Source: Rhizoclosmatium globosum (lineage: Eukaryota; Chytridiomycota; Chytridiomycetes; Chytridiales; Chytriomycetaceae). From it: a stretch of DNA of 64,000 bases. The stretch covers positions 62,001 through 126,000 of the forward strand of contig MCGO01000001.1 in NCBI GenBank assembly GCA_002104985.1, in the 5' to 3' direction. Positions within the stretch are counted from its first letter, which is position 1; each line of letters opens with the position of its first letter. Positions 18,957 to 30,036 of this stretch are shown one piece after another. Position numbers and translations under genes: made by a program. The notes under the pieces are model-generated. The model ran no database searches and was not told where the DNA came from. It saw only the letters and a program-made list of their open reading frames with translations.

Positions 18957-21881
18957 ATGCACCAACGCCGCACAAGACCCTCCCGACGTGAATCGACAGC
19001 CATCCATAGAGGAAATCATGTGGATACAGACGGCAAACCGCGGCGCCGGGAGCCTGCTACGCAGGACCCGTATATGGAAGCAGCCCTTGCTCTCCTTCAG
19101 CAACAGCGAGCCACCACTCACGCCACCCTATTCCGCACCAATACAAACAGTGCGACGCCTAGTTCACCCATGCATATTGACGGCGACGAGGCTGGCTTTG
19201 ACGACACTATGCCTGATGAACCTGACAACGAGTAAGTGGTTGAGCTCAGTCCTGATACTCTTCTTATCAACGTTTTAACTTTTATTTAGACCCGAGATTG
19301 AAGAGGAATTCGACATTGAAGCGGAGCTTGCAGAACTTGGTCCTGAATTCATTCGCAACTTTGGTTCCATCCTCTCGAGCTTTGACCCTGTTCCTTCAGT
19401 TGCTGAGCCCAAGACCTGGCATGATAAACGCGCCAATCATCTATCCGACTGTGATGCCGTTGTTCCACTTCTCATCCCTGCCGTTGCTTGTCTTGAGACT
19501 CTTGACCTCCTTGCCCCAGGACGTTGCTGTTCTATTGATGGATGCGCAGAGCCACCTGTATTTCGCTGCTTTAGTTGTGTCATGTCCAGTTTCCAGAAGA
19601 CGCATTTCTGTTCAGCACATGCTTCGTTACACCGCTACAACAATCTTTGCCATCGAGTCAAGAATCGGGCTGACGAGCTACCCCCGACACATACCACTGC
19701 TTCTGGGAATACTGTCTTCAAAAAAATTATGTGTTGTGATGGAGCAAGAGGTCATGGAAGGCGGGCGCAGTTTCATTCTTTGACTGGAACCGAGATAGTT
19801 CAACTAGTCTACTGCCCAAATCATTCGGACGGACAGGAAATGTGTGTTGTTCTGGTTCGCGATTATGGATTCTTCCCCTCTCGGGTACGCAATACAGGTT
19901 TGTTTTACGTTGTGTGAAGTTTGGTATATTTACACGACTTTAGACCATGCCTTTTCGTATCAGTTAGTTTCGCTGGGTCTTACACTTCGTCAGCTTGGTG
20001 TTGCATTTCTGATATCAGCTGAGGCTTTTTTTGGAACCAGTCTCAAAGATCCCAAGGCCAGTGGGCTATATCAGCCATTCATGGATGCTGTTCGACAACT
20101 TGCAATAGTTAAGCATCATCTACATCATGGGACATTCTCGCCTGAGATTGTGACTGAACTTGGGATTGGACAATCACAGTGCCCAGCATGTATTGGCGGT
20201 GACGACGTACAGGGACCAGCTGCTTTTGTAAGTGGCAGTACTTACTCACATTTATACTAATTGATGTTTGTCAGACTATGGACGGGTTTGAATCAGCCAG
20301 CAAGAAATCCGTGGAGCGTGGTGGAGGGACATCTCACGGGACTCATGGATTCACAGATGTTTACTTCAAGACTCCAACAGTTCCAGATGTTGTGGCTAAT
20401 CGTGCTGCGTCAAAGGTCAGCGGAAGTGGGGGAAAGGGCAGCAGGGTCGGCACTCAGATTGGTTGCGACGCTGTACACAAGGCAGGGGCTGAGAGTGTGA
20501 CTAAGTCAACTGGAAAGGATGTTGATATGATTGTGCATGTAGACTGTGCTGCACATTCAATTGTTCATCGGGTGTATGGTAAGCTTGAATTTAGCTCCGT
20601 TCATTGCTGACTATGAGGTTAGATGTGAAGGGAGGGGAGCGACTTTGGTATGCCGACGACGTGCTTCACTGGGGAGTTACCGAATTTGTGAAACGAGGTT
20701 TCATCTTGGGATATGACGTTGCCTGCAAAGAGCTGTCTCATCTATTGTTCTATGATCTTTTTTTCCCTATTATTGGTCTAATGCTATTAATTCTATTTAT
20801 TCCAGCAATGCATGTGTACGCACATGGCAAAGACTGTCAGTGTTTGTTTAGTCCAAGGTTTTTGATGGGGCTGGGCTTGACGATGGATGGAGAAGGACAT
20901 GAGCGAGTTAACAGCTGGCTATCGCGTATGATTGGGTTGACTCAGCGAGAAACATGGGAAAATCGGCGGATGGATATTGTATTGTTTTTGGAGTGGTACA
21001 ATCAGATGAAGATACGAAGGTTGGTGGATTGGACGGAGGAGAAGCTTGTTGCAACATTTGCCGGTTTGGCTGAAGTGAAGGCGGCATTGGGTAGTCAGTG
21101 GCCAAAAGTGGAGGAAGCAGTGTATGAAGTTGTTGTGACGGGTGTGACTCGCGAGCGTCGGAAGTTGGTGGAGAAGGCAAAGGAGGGGGCTTTAACTTCC
21201 AAGGAGGATCTGCGTCAGCAAATTGATCATCTTGCTCGCAGTGTGGTCGCAATTGACAAGCACCTTAAGTCAGCACCTGGAACCAAGATGGTATCACGCT
21301 TGAGGAAGGCACTGGCGTCAACGTTTATTTCTATTCATAAGAAACTGGATGAGTTTAACGGTGGGTTTCGGTACAGTTGGTTGTCAACGTTGGTCACTCA
21401 CCTGTTCTTAAATATAGAATTGCAACCCAAAGAAGCTACACCTCTTACGTTTGCTGTCGTCAAAAAGGATCTTACCATGCTTGGTACAGGACGTGCTGCC
21501 GCTGATGCTCGTGAAGTCCGAGACCTTGTCACACTATACTTTCGTTACTGCGAGGACCTCTTTCATCACAAAAACTACTTGAATAATCTGCAGGGCTATT
21601 ATAGAAAGCGGTTGGAAGTACACTGGGATCGTGTTCGTGCAACAGTTGGCAAGCTTAGTGACTGTCGGGCTGCAGAGGCGTTGCTGACTATTGTGGATAG
21701 GCGGATAAAGGTAGAGGCTGAGTATTCGAGGAAGGCAAAGGAGACGCTGCACCTTTTTGGAGACGATGAGAATGCATTGTTGTACTTTGACAAGCATATT
21801 GACCAGATACAGCAAGCATTCTCTTCCAAGGAGTCAGCCTTGAGTCTCCAGAACCTCAGAGATGCTCAATTACGCAAATAA
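18957..21881 (+). CDS. KDZ transposase with CxC zinc-binding N-terminal region
   Basis: Transposase that should excise and insert the surrounding element. The N-terminal exon (18957-19231) is acidic/Ser-rich. The next exon holds a Cys/His cluster (CCSIDGCAEPPVFRCFSC ... HFCSAHASLHRYNN) of the type found before KDZ cores. The core includes CPACIGGDDVQ, then DGFESASKK after an intron, GYDVACKELS, the AMHVYAHGKDCQ motif and DGEGHERVNSWLS, which contain the conserved acidic residues of the family. Introns are inferred at about 19232-19288, 19896-19941, 20229-20274 and 20580-20624, all consistent with one frame; a further 30-bp intron near 20780 is possible. The last exon is coiled-coil rich. The gene ends convergently with the accessory gene about 300 bp away. 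Confidence 0.88.
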
Positions 21882-22179
21882 AATATGTTTGAGAAATAAT
21901 TGCAGTTTGTTATTTTGACACTCAATACTTCATATAAGTCGGGTAGGGGTCAGTACTAACACAACCACAACTCTGGACTTATGTATTGCAAAACAGTCGA
22001 AATTTCCAAACCAATAGATTCCCATTAAGAGATTACAGGACCGTGGCCTTCTGTGACAGGAAGATGGTTGATGGTGGATTACGCACGTTTCCTTTTAAAT
22101 TTCACATACAAAAACAAATAGAAACCCATAACACCCCCAAGGATGTCTTTATTCCGAAATAACCATTACAAAAAACTAA
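21882..22179. other. spacer between convergent KDZ-element genes
   Basis: AT-rich 298 bp separating the 3' ends of the transposase and accessory genes. Polyadenylation-type AATAAA/AAATAA words occur on both strands. No ORF or repeat is recognised. Confidence 0.5.
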
Positions 22180-24739
22180 TTATGTATAGAGACGTGTCTG
22201 GACCTTCATTTCTGATTGCACCTGCTTTGTATCTGGTTTCACTTGAGCTGGGCGGGGAATTTGACGCGCGATTCTCAACCAAACAACTTTGTATGCAAGG
22301 GCACTAAGCTGTACAGACTTTGGATTGCCAAACGTCATGATGTTGCGAACATGTGCTCGAAATACAGTGGGTTTCATAGTTGCGAAGAACGGTCGGTCGT
22401 ACGACTTTGCCAAGCCAAGAACTCTGTGTCATCGTCAGTTGAATTATACGCGCACGCTTAAAGAACTCACATCTTTCGAAAGTTGGGCTGAATCATATGA
22501 TTCAGAAACTTTGCTTCTTCGTCTGGTGAAGTTTCTTGGGTTTTGACGTCAGATATTTGGTTCAAGTCATCAAGTAAGTGAGTCTCTGTAGCTCCATAGC
22601 GCGACAGAGCTTCTAACAGCCGTTCATCTTGAACTTTATGGACTTTGCGAAGGTGCCCTTCAACGTTGGAGTTGGGGTATGTACAAGTGCGATTGAGCGG
22701 GCAAAATGGCATTAATTCTTTAATGGCAGAAGAAACTCCATCTCACAAGTAATTAAAAATAAATCCACCAATTCAAACAATTTTCAGGCTTCTGATGCAG
22801 CTCTCACCTCTGACTCCTCTTGAACAATTTCCATTAGTTCGTCAAGCTCAGCCTCAACATCCGTGTCCCTCGAATGTCTATCAAGACCTGTCACGTAGCC
22901 AGCTTTTTGTGCTTGGTTCAGTCTTCTGATGGTGTAATCTTCTTCCTCGTCATCGCCTCCTACATTTAGCTTGTCACCCAAACCCGCTTCGACATCTTCA
23001 GAATCTTCCTCTCTGTTGGCTAGATCTTCATCCTCTTCTAATTCAGCATCGACATGTTCGTCCTCAACTTCGTCCTCCTCTACATCATTGATACGTTCGT
23101 CCTCAACGTCGTCATCCTCTTCCTCATCAACTATTCCGTCAGCCACTAACTCAAGCTTGATTCTGTTTGCCGTCAATCCAGACAACACAGCCTCGCACTC
23201 CTAATATGTATCATTCAGTTTTCGGTTTACTTTGGTAGAATATTCTCACCGCATTTGAACGACATTGCCATCGGTTCGCTGTCAATGGGAATTGTACCAG
23301 TCTTACTCTGTCAATTCCTTTCACACTAAGTAGCTTCTTGACTTGTACTTTGGTAGGTTCAGGCTTCTTCAGTCTTGCGAACTCTTGGCGAATGAACTTG
23401 AGGAGTTCCATTTGTGAACGAAGCCGCAGATGCTTATTTTGCTTCGAAGCTTCCGCTGTTATAGACGGCAATCCAGGAAATGCAGTTCGACTTTTCCGGT
23501 GTACTTCGATAAGGAACAATACGGGAGGGTGGGTTTCATCCCGGCGTGATAGATAGTCGCTGACCTTGCGCCCAAATTCCCCAGTGCTGACATCCTTAGA
23601 CAAGTTCGTGTTTACATTGTATAGACATCCTTGCAATTCGTCACCATATGCGACTTAAGTTGAAAAGTTAGCGACGATGGATGACAGAAATTACAACTCA
23701 CGAAGCTTGTGAAGTACGTTTGATAGCAAAGCATGAAGCTCTTTTCTTTCCCGTGCAATAGTTTGATTTGGAATCTCGTTGTAACGTGGTCCGTTCGCAT
23801 TCTCCAATGCACTCTCCCGTTCCCAATTCTCCCATAACCTGGCATACTCTTCTGTTTCCTTCGCTTCAGCCAATTGATACAGAGATTTTCCATCATTTTC
23901 GCGTTTGAACTTATCCTCCCATTGTCTAAAGTTCAAAGATTTGTAGTTTGGATCGAGGGATTTTCCTTCCCTATTCAATCCTAATGTCAACATGAGCATT
24001 GACAACTGATGAAAGCAAAATATGCTTACCTGTTATAATGATTCCTCCATACTTTTGGTACTGGTCATACGCAGACTTTGCCTTCTTTTTGCGGTTGAAC
24101 GTGGGCTTGGAAATAAAGCGATCCACAGAAGCCTGCACAGTTTGTAGCCCCTGCGGTACAGCCGGTACAGCTACATTTGGTGCAGGATGGGCGGATTGGT
24201 GTGCCTCTTGAATGGCACGAAGTTGTTCTTGGAGGTTCGCCAAAACTGATTGAAGCTCTTGCGTTTGAGACGAAGACGATTCTGCAATAATGCCAAATTA
24301 GTGACGTTTAAGCAATCTCTGAGATACCGTGACTGGATGAGTTTGGAGTTACATTAGTGGGAACTGACCCAAGCTCCACAGGGAGATCATCCGATACATT
24401 CTCATCGCCTTCGCCTTCTATTTGCTTTATGAATCCTCGAATAAATGTCTGATGGTTCAAGTGTTAGTATGACAGTAGCTGTCAAGTTTGTTTGACAACC
24501 AACGACTTACTCGAACTTCCTCGATATTCAATCCGAAATAATTCGCGAGCTTCGTGTAGTGCTTTGTGTGGCTTGCATTGGCCGTTAACCCGAACGCCCG
24601 TATGTGGCTTTCGATCAGCATCCGTGCCTCATCTGGAAGTCCAACTCTCTTCCTCTTGTTGACTCCTCCTTGTGACTATTTAATTCAGATAGTTAGAAGT
24701 GTAGAAGAAATAGCTCTGACACCTCGCTACTCTTACCAT
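22180..24739 (-). CDS. KDZ-element accessory protein: zinc-finger/acidic, unknown function
   Basis: Multi-exon gene opposite to the transposase and wholly inside the element. The ATG at 24739 is immediately followed by an intron (ATG then GTAAGA ... AATAG), so only Met is in exon 1. The protein then reads SQGGVNKRKRVGLPDEARML, a short basic N-terminus with helices, a Gln-rich coiled coil (LQSVLANLQEQLRAIQ), a helical region (LNFRQWEDKFKRENDGKSLY), a basic domain (about 23230-23640) and an Asp/Glu-rich exon (22784-23188). Near the C-terminus comes a possible C2H2 finger: Cys-x5-Cys followed by HLRKVH. I do not recognise the family. It is not a TET/JBP dioxygenase, the partner known from mushroom KDZ elements. 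DNA binding or regulation of transposition is a guess. The exact exon join near 22780 is uncertain. Confidence 0.65.
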
Positions 24740-24809
24740 TTTGGAGGTGCTTTTTGTTGTGTTTTGTGTGATGTTGGGAGAGAATTGTCAAGATATCTAT
24801 TGCACTCTC

Positions 24810-24896
24810 GCGCGGCTCGTCGAATGGCTGATTCACAATTGGGGAGCCCAAAAAAATTTTCCAAGTTGTTATCGTACGATCCAAAAAGACCAGGTG
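24810..24896 (-). repeat. right terminal inverted repeat of KDZ element
   Basis: Inverse complement of the left 87-bp repeat; ends GACCAGGTG next to the right target duplication. Confidence 0.93.
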
Positions 24897-24904
24897 AAAA
24901 AGGA
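24897..24904. repeat. 8-bp target site duplication (right), AAAAAGGA
   Basis: Exact copy of the octamer at 18815-18822. It ends two bases before the ATG at 24907. Confidence 0.93.
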
Positions 24905-24906
24905 AC

Positions 24907-25953
24907 ATGGCTGAGATGAATCAGATGATATCAAGAAGCCGCAACGACGGTTTAAGCCACAAGTACCCCGAATCAAGCACAGTGCATAGTTCTATACAAC
25001 TACGAAGGTCAATATCTTTCAGTTTATCGTGTTTCCCGGCCGAAGTTATTGATCTGATTGTGAGCTACTTGGACACTGAGTCGATCCTGCCATTCTGCCA
25101 CACAATCAGACACCTACTTCCACTTTCAGAAACAATATTTAAAGTTGGCAGAGCGTTTGGAGTTCCCATCGATGAGATATGGCCAGCTTTCAACTTCCCA
25201 ATGTCAAAACCACCACCACTCATAGCTGGTCAAGAAGACGACGACGAAGAAGAAGCGGAGGAGTTTATTCCACAGCCAATTGAGATACCCGTCGAACATA
25301 TCGATGCTGTCAAGAGTCTCATCGTGTACCTCAATCGATACGGTGGATCTGCTCACATCAAGCCTACTACGCCTGAATACTTGAGCAACATTATCCCATT
25401 AGCGCCACGACGAGTCTCCCTTTCCCTCTCCCTCATTTCCACAGGCCCAACACCTCCCCTCACAACACAACAAACAATATCTCTCCTCGAGAAGCTATCC
25501 ATATTCGAAAACGTGCATATTACTCGATTCACAATCACCGAGCACGATCCAAGTTTGCTTCCACATCTCGCACGGGCACTGACACAGTTTGCTCGTGTGG
25601 AACGGTTCCGTTGTTTCGGCCGTCTTGCACCTACGCTTATTCCTGTACTTCCTAAAATCAATGGATTTACGAGTTTTAAGCTGTTCAAGGTGGACGATTT
25701 CCCTGTGAATGTGTTGAAGGAATGTGAGGACCTGGAAAGGCTCAGTCTTGTTGTTGCGAGGAGTTTTTCGGTTGAGTTCGTACGGGATTTGATTGGTGTA
25801 TTGTCTGCATGTCGGAAGTTGCGGTGGGTGATGATTCCGAATTGGTATGAAGGTGCAAATGCAGATGAGGTTGAGAGGGCGTTGGAGGCTATTGGATGGA
25901 ATCTAGAGAGGGACGTGTATAACTTTGTGTTTCATAAGGATGGAGCTCCATAA
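24907..25953 (+). CDS. F-box-like protein lacking the N-terminal coiled coil (subfamily B)
   Basis: Single-exon gene of 348 codons. F-box-like segment LSCFPAEVIDLIVSYLDTES and FCHTIRHLLPLS, marker EIWPAFNFP, an acidic insert (EDDDEEEAEEF), subfamily B marker YLNRYGGSAHI, then leucine-rich repeat-like sequence (LERLSLVVARSFSVEFV). Unlike its paralogues it has only a short polar N-terminus (MAEMNQMISRSRNDG) and no coiled coil. The KDZ transposon ends 2 bp upstream of the target-duplicated start region, so its own promoter has been displaced by 6 kb; transcription, if any, must start in the element. The frame is intact. Confidence 0.72.
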   Translation: MAEMNQMISRSRNDGLSHKYPESSTVHSSIQLRRSISFSLSCFPAEVIDLIVSYLDTESILPFCHTIRHLLPLSETIFKVGRAFGVPIDEIWPAFNFPMSKPPPLIAGQEDDDEEEAEEFIPQPIEIPVEHIDAVKSLIVYLNRYGGSAHIKPTTPEYLSNIIPLAPRRVSLSLSLISTGPTPPLTTQQTISLLEKLSIFENVHITRFTITEHDPSLLPHLARALTQFARVERFRCFGRLAPTLIPVLPKINGFTSFKLFKVDDFPVNVLKECEDLERLSLVVARSFSVEFVRDLIGVLSACRKLRWVMIPNWYEGANADEVERALEAIGWNLERDVYNFVFHKDGAP

Positions 25954-26024
25954 TAATGAATGGAATTTAATTGATTTTACAGTTCTCTTTTCTTTTGTTG
26001 TCGACCAAACAAAACCGAGTAGAA

Positions 26025-28887
26025 ATGGCAGACCAACGACTTGTGCACCTTCTGATTGACGTTGGAAATGTAAGTTATTAATTCATACCATTTTAGTAGC
26101 TTAATGTGCTGTTAGGCTGGTGAAATCAAGCGGGCAATGGACGACATTGTTGTAGTAGTGCTCAAAGACCTTCATCAGTTGAAGCCAACGCTCCTTTCGA
26201 CTCTCATTCAATGGTACTTAATTTACCTTTCATTGACAGAGTTTCTCTAGCCTAATACACTGTTTCAATCGAAAGCATCACTGAAATCCCAATGAAGACC
26301 ACAATCTACGGCTGTCTCACTGGTCTTCTGAACCTGCGTGATGCTCCTCTTGTTGGCCTTATTGTGGAAGAAACCAGCAGAGCCCTGGAAGATGCCGTCA
26401 GAGAAGGAGACTTTGTTTCAATGAAACTCTTGGTGTGTTACCACGTCCTTTCAATCTCAGTCTGAATTTAACATAATTATTTAGCTGCGATACTTTGGTG
26501 AACTTGTGAATGCGGGAGTCATCACGGGTCCTTCTTACCTTGACCTGGTGGCAAACCTTCTCATTGTGATTGAATCGCACGGAGTGAAACCACAGCTTAT
26601 TGATGCAATTGTTTCAGTTGTTTTGGGTGCATTGCCTTGGGTGGGTTATTCACCTTCTAATTCCCACTTGAACTGACACGCAAAGCCAGGCTTCATTCCA
26701 CCTCTCCCAAACTGATCCAGAAGGCCTTCAAGCTGTCATGTCCACCATTGAGTCTTATATTACAAAACGCCATGATTCTCTCCTCTCTGGATCCCTTGGC
26801 CAAGTATTCGACGCCTTGAAAGTCTATCGCGATTGTCCAGACAACGAACCATACGTCCAAGTCGATGTAATATCCACAAGAAACCTCTCTCACCAATTCT
26901 AACTTCCCACAACAGCGACTTGAACACCTCTGGACCCAAATCCAAAACCTTCAGGCAAACGCATGGGACGAATCCCTCCTAATGCGTCCCGAAAATACTC
27001 TCTTTGAAGAACTCTCCCGGGCACAAAGCACCCCCTCCGTGACTTTTCAATGCCCACAAACTTCCACTTGACCGAAATCCCCGAACAAGAGCCCCTTTTC
27101 TGGGTCTTTGACGACTCCGTAAACACCCCCGAGCGTATCCTCGCCGAACTCCCATCCACATCCCAAATCGAGCGATACATCCTCGACGACCTCATTGTCG
27201 ACACGCTCCACCTCCTCTCCCACAACCACATTGAATGCTCCCTCTTCCTCCTAAACGCGGACAAGTTCCATAAAGAGACGGAATACAACTTTTATCAGGC
27301 TGTTGTGGAGAACTTGATTCGAGAGTTGATTAAGCTTCCGGGGTCTGTTGAGCCGCGTGTGTATTACGCGACGCTTTTGTTTGATTTGTGTAAAGGTGCG
27401 CCAGGGAAGGTTCCAAGTGCGATGGGCCGTGCGTTGAGGATTCTGTTTTCACGGATGGATTCAGTGGGTGGAGTTGGTGGAGGGATGGATGTGGAGTGTG
27501 TAGGGAGGTTGGCGGAATGGTTTTCGCACCATTTGAGCAATTTTAATTATACGTGGAAATGGGCGGATTGGTACGTTTTTTTCTTTAGATTTTCATGGGT
27601 TGTTTGTTTTTTGACAAGGGATATAGGGCTCACGCTTTGGAAGATGAGACGAGTGCTAAGTTTGCATTTACAAAAGAAACTTTGGATCAAGAGATTCGGT
27701 TGTCTTACTACGACAGAATCGTTGGTACTGTGCCAGAAGTCTTTTTGACACATGGAACTGTGTTCCCAACCAGCGCACCTACATTCAACTTTAAATATGC
27801 TACTGGATACAGTTCTGGTGGTAAGGATGTTTGATTTCTTGGATTTCATCAGTTTTTAATGAAAAAGTAACAGACGAGGAATATGATGCCCTCCTCACAC
27901 GTCTGAACCGTGCCATGGTTTCAAAGGGTGACCACGAAAGCATAGTTTCAATTCTTGAAGAAGTCTACAGACACCGCGTCCAGCTCCAAAGCAATGCCAT
28001 GGCGACTGACGATTACTCTCGTCCTGGCTCTGCATGGAACCAAGACGCCATCGTTCGCGACGTGTTTGTTCAGAACGTCTTGTTCCTGGGTACAAAGTCC
28101 TTCTCACACTTCCTCAATGTTGTCGAACGGTAAGAGCTTCACAGAAACCCTTCCGTGTACTAATTACCGGACGTCACAGATACGTAAAGACTCTGCAACA
28201 GTTCAACACAAATGAACAAGATAAACTGCACACTGTTCAAATCATTACCACTTTCTGGGCGTCAAACACACAAAACCTCGAAATCTGTTTGGACAAGCTA
28301 ATGAATTACCGTGTCATTGACCCCGTCAGCATCATTCACTGGGTTTTGAGCGAGGAAGTGTTGCGCGGGCAGTACTCAAGGTATGATTTTTCAGGTTTCG
28401 ATCCGTGGCAAGAAACTTAAATCGAGAAATGTTAGATGGCACGTTTGGCAAATCCTCAAAAACGTGGTGACAAAGGTCAACTCCAAAGTGAATCAATTGC
28501 GCGAGAAGGTTGGCGTGAATGCTATGGAGGAGGACGACGTCTCGCAAGAATCTTTGGATGGAGCTTTGAGAGATCAGAAGGCTGCTTTCATTTTGGCTTT
28601 CACAAAGTTCCAGGCATATTTGAAGGAACTTCTTGCGGCAGGTCATATTCCTGGACAGAGTGCAGAATGGAGGTGGGTCGCTGGACAAATGAGAGAGTTT
28701 GGAAGATCTGTAAGTTTCCTTTTCTTAGCTCGTTGCAAATATTGATGTTGTGATCCAGTTCCACAAAGAAATCAACAAACTCAAATACACGTTGGAAGCA
28801 ACCGCATTTGTTGAGCCTATTGAGCCAAACTTGCTCAAGATTTGGAATGAAATCAAGGCTGTTGGGGAGTTGTTGGTGAAGGCTTGA
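26025..28887 (+). CDS. nuclear cap-binding protein subunit 1 (CBP80)
   Basis: Large subunit of the nuclear cap-binding complex, which with CBP20 binds the 5' cap of new transcripts for splicing, export and decay. It consists of MIF4G-type helical repeats. The first MIF4G domain begins almost at the N-terminus (LVHLLIDVGNAGEIKRAM ... TTIYGCLTGLLNLRD). The diagnostic WFSHHLSNFNYTWKWADW lies at about 27520-27570, and a C-terminal domain includes VIDPVSIIHWVLSEEV. At least eight short introns are inferred. A single frame break occurs near 27021-27036 (after LFEELSRAQ), where one additional base would restore continuity into HPLRDFSMPTNFH; no intron explains it. Convergent with PEX11. Confidence 0.9.
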
Positions 28888-28971
28888 GGTACTGTTGGCT
28901 CTTACGTATGTGATAAAACATTATCGAATGAAGAACACATATGTATTTGTATTTCAGTGGATTTAATGCGA

Positions 28972-29859
28972 TTAAATGGAGTTCCAGTGAGAGTCTTTGA
29001 TCAACAAAGTTAGAGGGATAACTGAAATGAGGAATCAACTTACATCCACCCAGAAGAGAAGTGAATGCTCCCGCCAAACCGACCCATCCGCCATCCAACC
29101 CGATATATTCCAATCCAGAGGCAGGCAGGAGAATGTCGACACCGTCCTGAACAGTTGTGATCCATAGTTTTCCACGTTCCACCTTCAATGCCTTGATATT
29201 CTTTTTCGCCACCGCACTTTCGTCTCCCTTTCCAGAGCTTGCAACCTTGTTTTCAATGGCAAGCTTTTTAGCATTCATTTGGAGTTTGTAAATATCTCCA
29301 GTGAATGAGAAGAGGAGAGCAAAGAGCCAGCACTTGAATGCCTTTGTACCAATATCCTTGATATTCTCGAATTTATAGACTCCCGCGGTGTGAAGCTTTG
29401 AAGGATATCGTTAGCGAAAGCCGCCTAGTACCCACACTCCACCACCCGTCAAACCCACCCACTGGCACGTATCAAAGCTCAGCCACGCCGCCATAAACAA
29501 GCTCTTCATGATGGTGGTAACCTTAACAACGCTGTCCTTGAGCGCGAGGCTCTTTTGGATTCCGCGCAGAAACTCGAGTTGACGACCCGTGCGCATCACC
29601 TTTCGCGTGGCGCCAACGACGGCGACGAGGCCCGCGATCTGTGCGGCAAAGTGCTTCTGGTCGGCGTTCTTCTGCGCGTGGAACAGGACGAACCGCCCAA
29701 AGTATTGCACGAAGCGGTTGATGCGGTCGCGCCCAACTGTCGACGAGAGGAATTTGACGGTGTGGTCGGCCTGGTTGCCGGTATTGGGTATTGGGTATCA
29801 GTGTTAGCATTGGTGACTGGTGGGGGTCGGGTGGGTGTGCAAACCAGCTCTCCACTCAT
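28972..29859 (-). CDS. PEX11: peroxisomal membrane protein PEX11
   Basis: Peroxisome membrane-remodelling protein that promotes elongation and division. The N-terminus ADHTVKFLSSTVGRDRINRF followed by VQYFGRFVLFHAQ is the amphipathic-helix signature. Later segments TRKVMRTGRQLEFLRGIQ and SLFMAAWLSFDTCQWVGLTG match the family. Exon 1 carries only MSGEL; two further introns lie at about 29398-29448 and in the C-terminal region. The last exon is tentative: splicing out about 28993-29039 gives the short ending GGYSHWNSI, consistent with the hydrophobic C-terminal part of the family, whereas reading through gives an unlikely tail. No frameshift is needed. Confidence 0.87.
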
Positions 29860-30036
29860 CGGGTTGTTTCGTGACTGAAAATTGTTAACTCATGGATGCT
29901 TATCAACACTCAAGGTCACGGAATTCCTGTAATGCGAATATATTTGAGAAATAGTACTTATGCCACAACGGTTTATTGAATCACAGTTGTTTGCCGCAGA
30001 TATAATGTCATAAATATGAGAATACTCGAGCATATC

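Larger units (their letters stand above)
18823..24896. mobile_element. complete KDZ DNA transposon (6,074 bp)
   Basis: The element is bounded by 87-bp imperfect terminal inverted repeats (18823-18909 and 24810-24896), both starting CACCTGGTCTTTTTGGATCG, with about 90% identity. Perfect 8-bp duplications flank it. It carries two convergent genes: the KDZ transposase (18957-21881, plus strand) and an unrecognised accessory gene (22180-24739, minus strand). The intact structure and exact duplication point to a recent insertion. It sits between a hydrolase gene and an F-box-like gene that were about 60 bp apart before. Confidence 0.95.

Noticed and set aside
3609..24850. Shared GGGCTCCCC words in the KDZ TIR and in the GC-rich block beside the MULE, as a sign of common origin
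   Set aside because: Only nine bases match and the surrounding sequence differs; chance or convergent GC-rich ends are enough.
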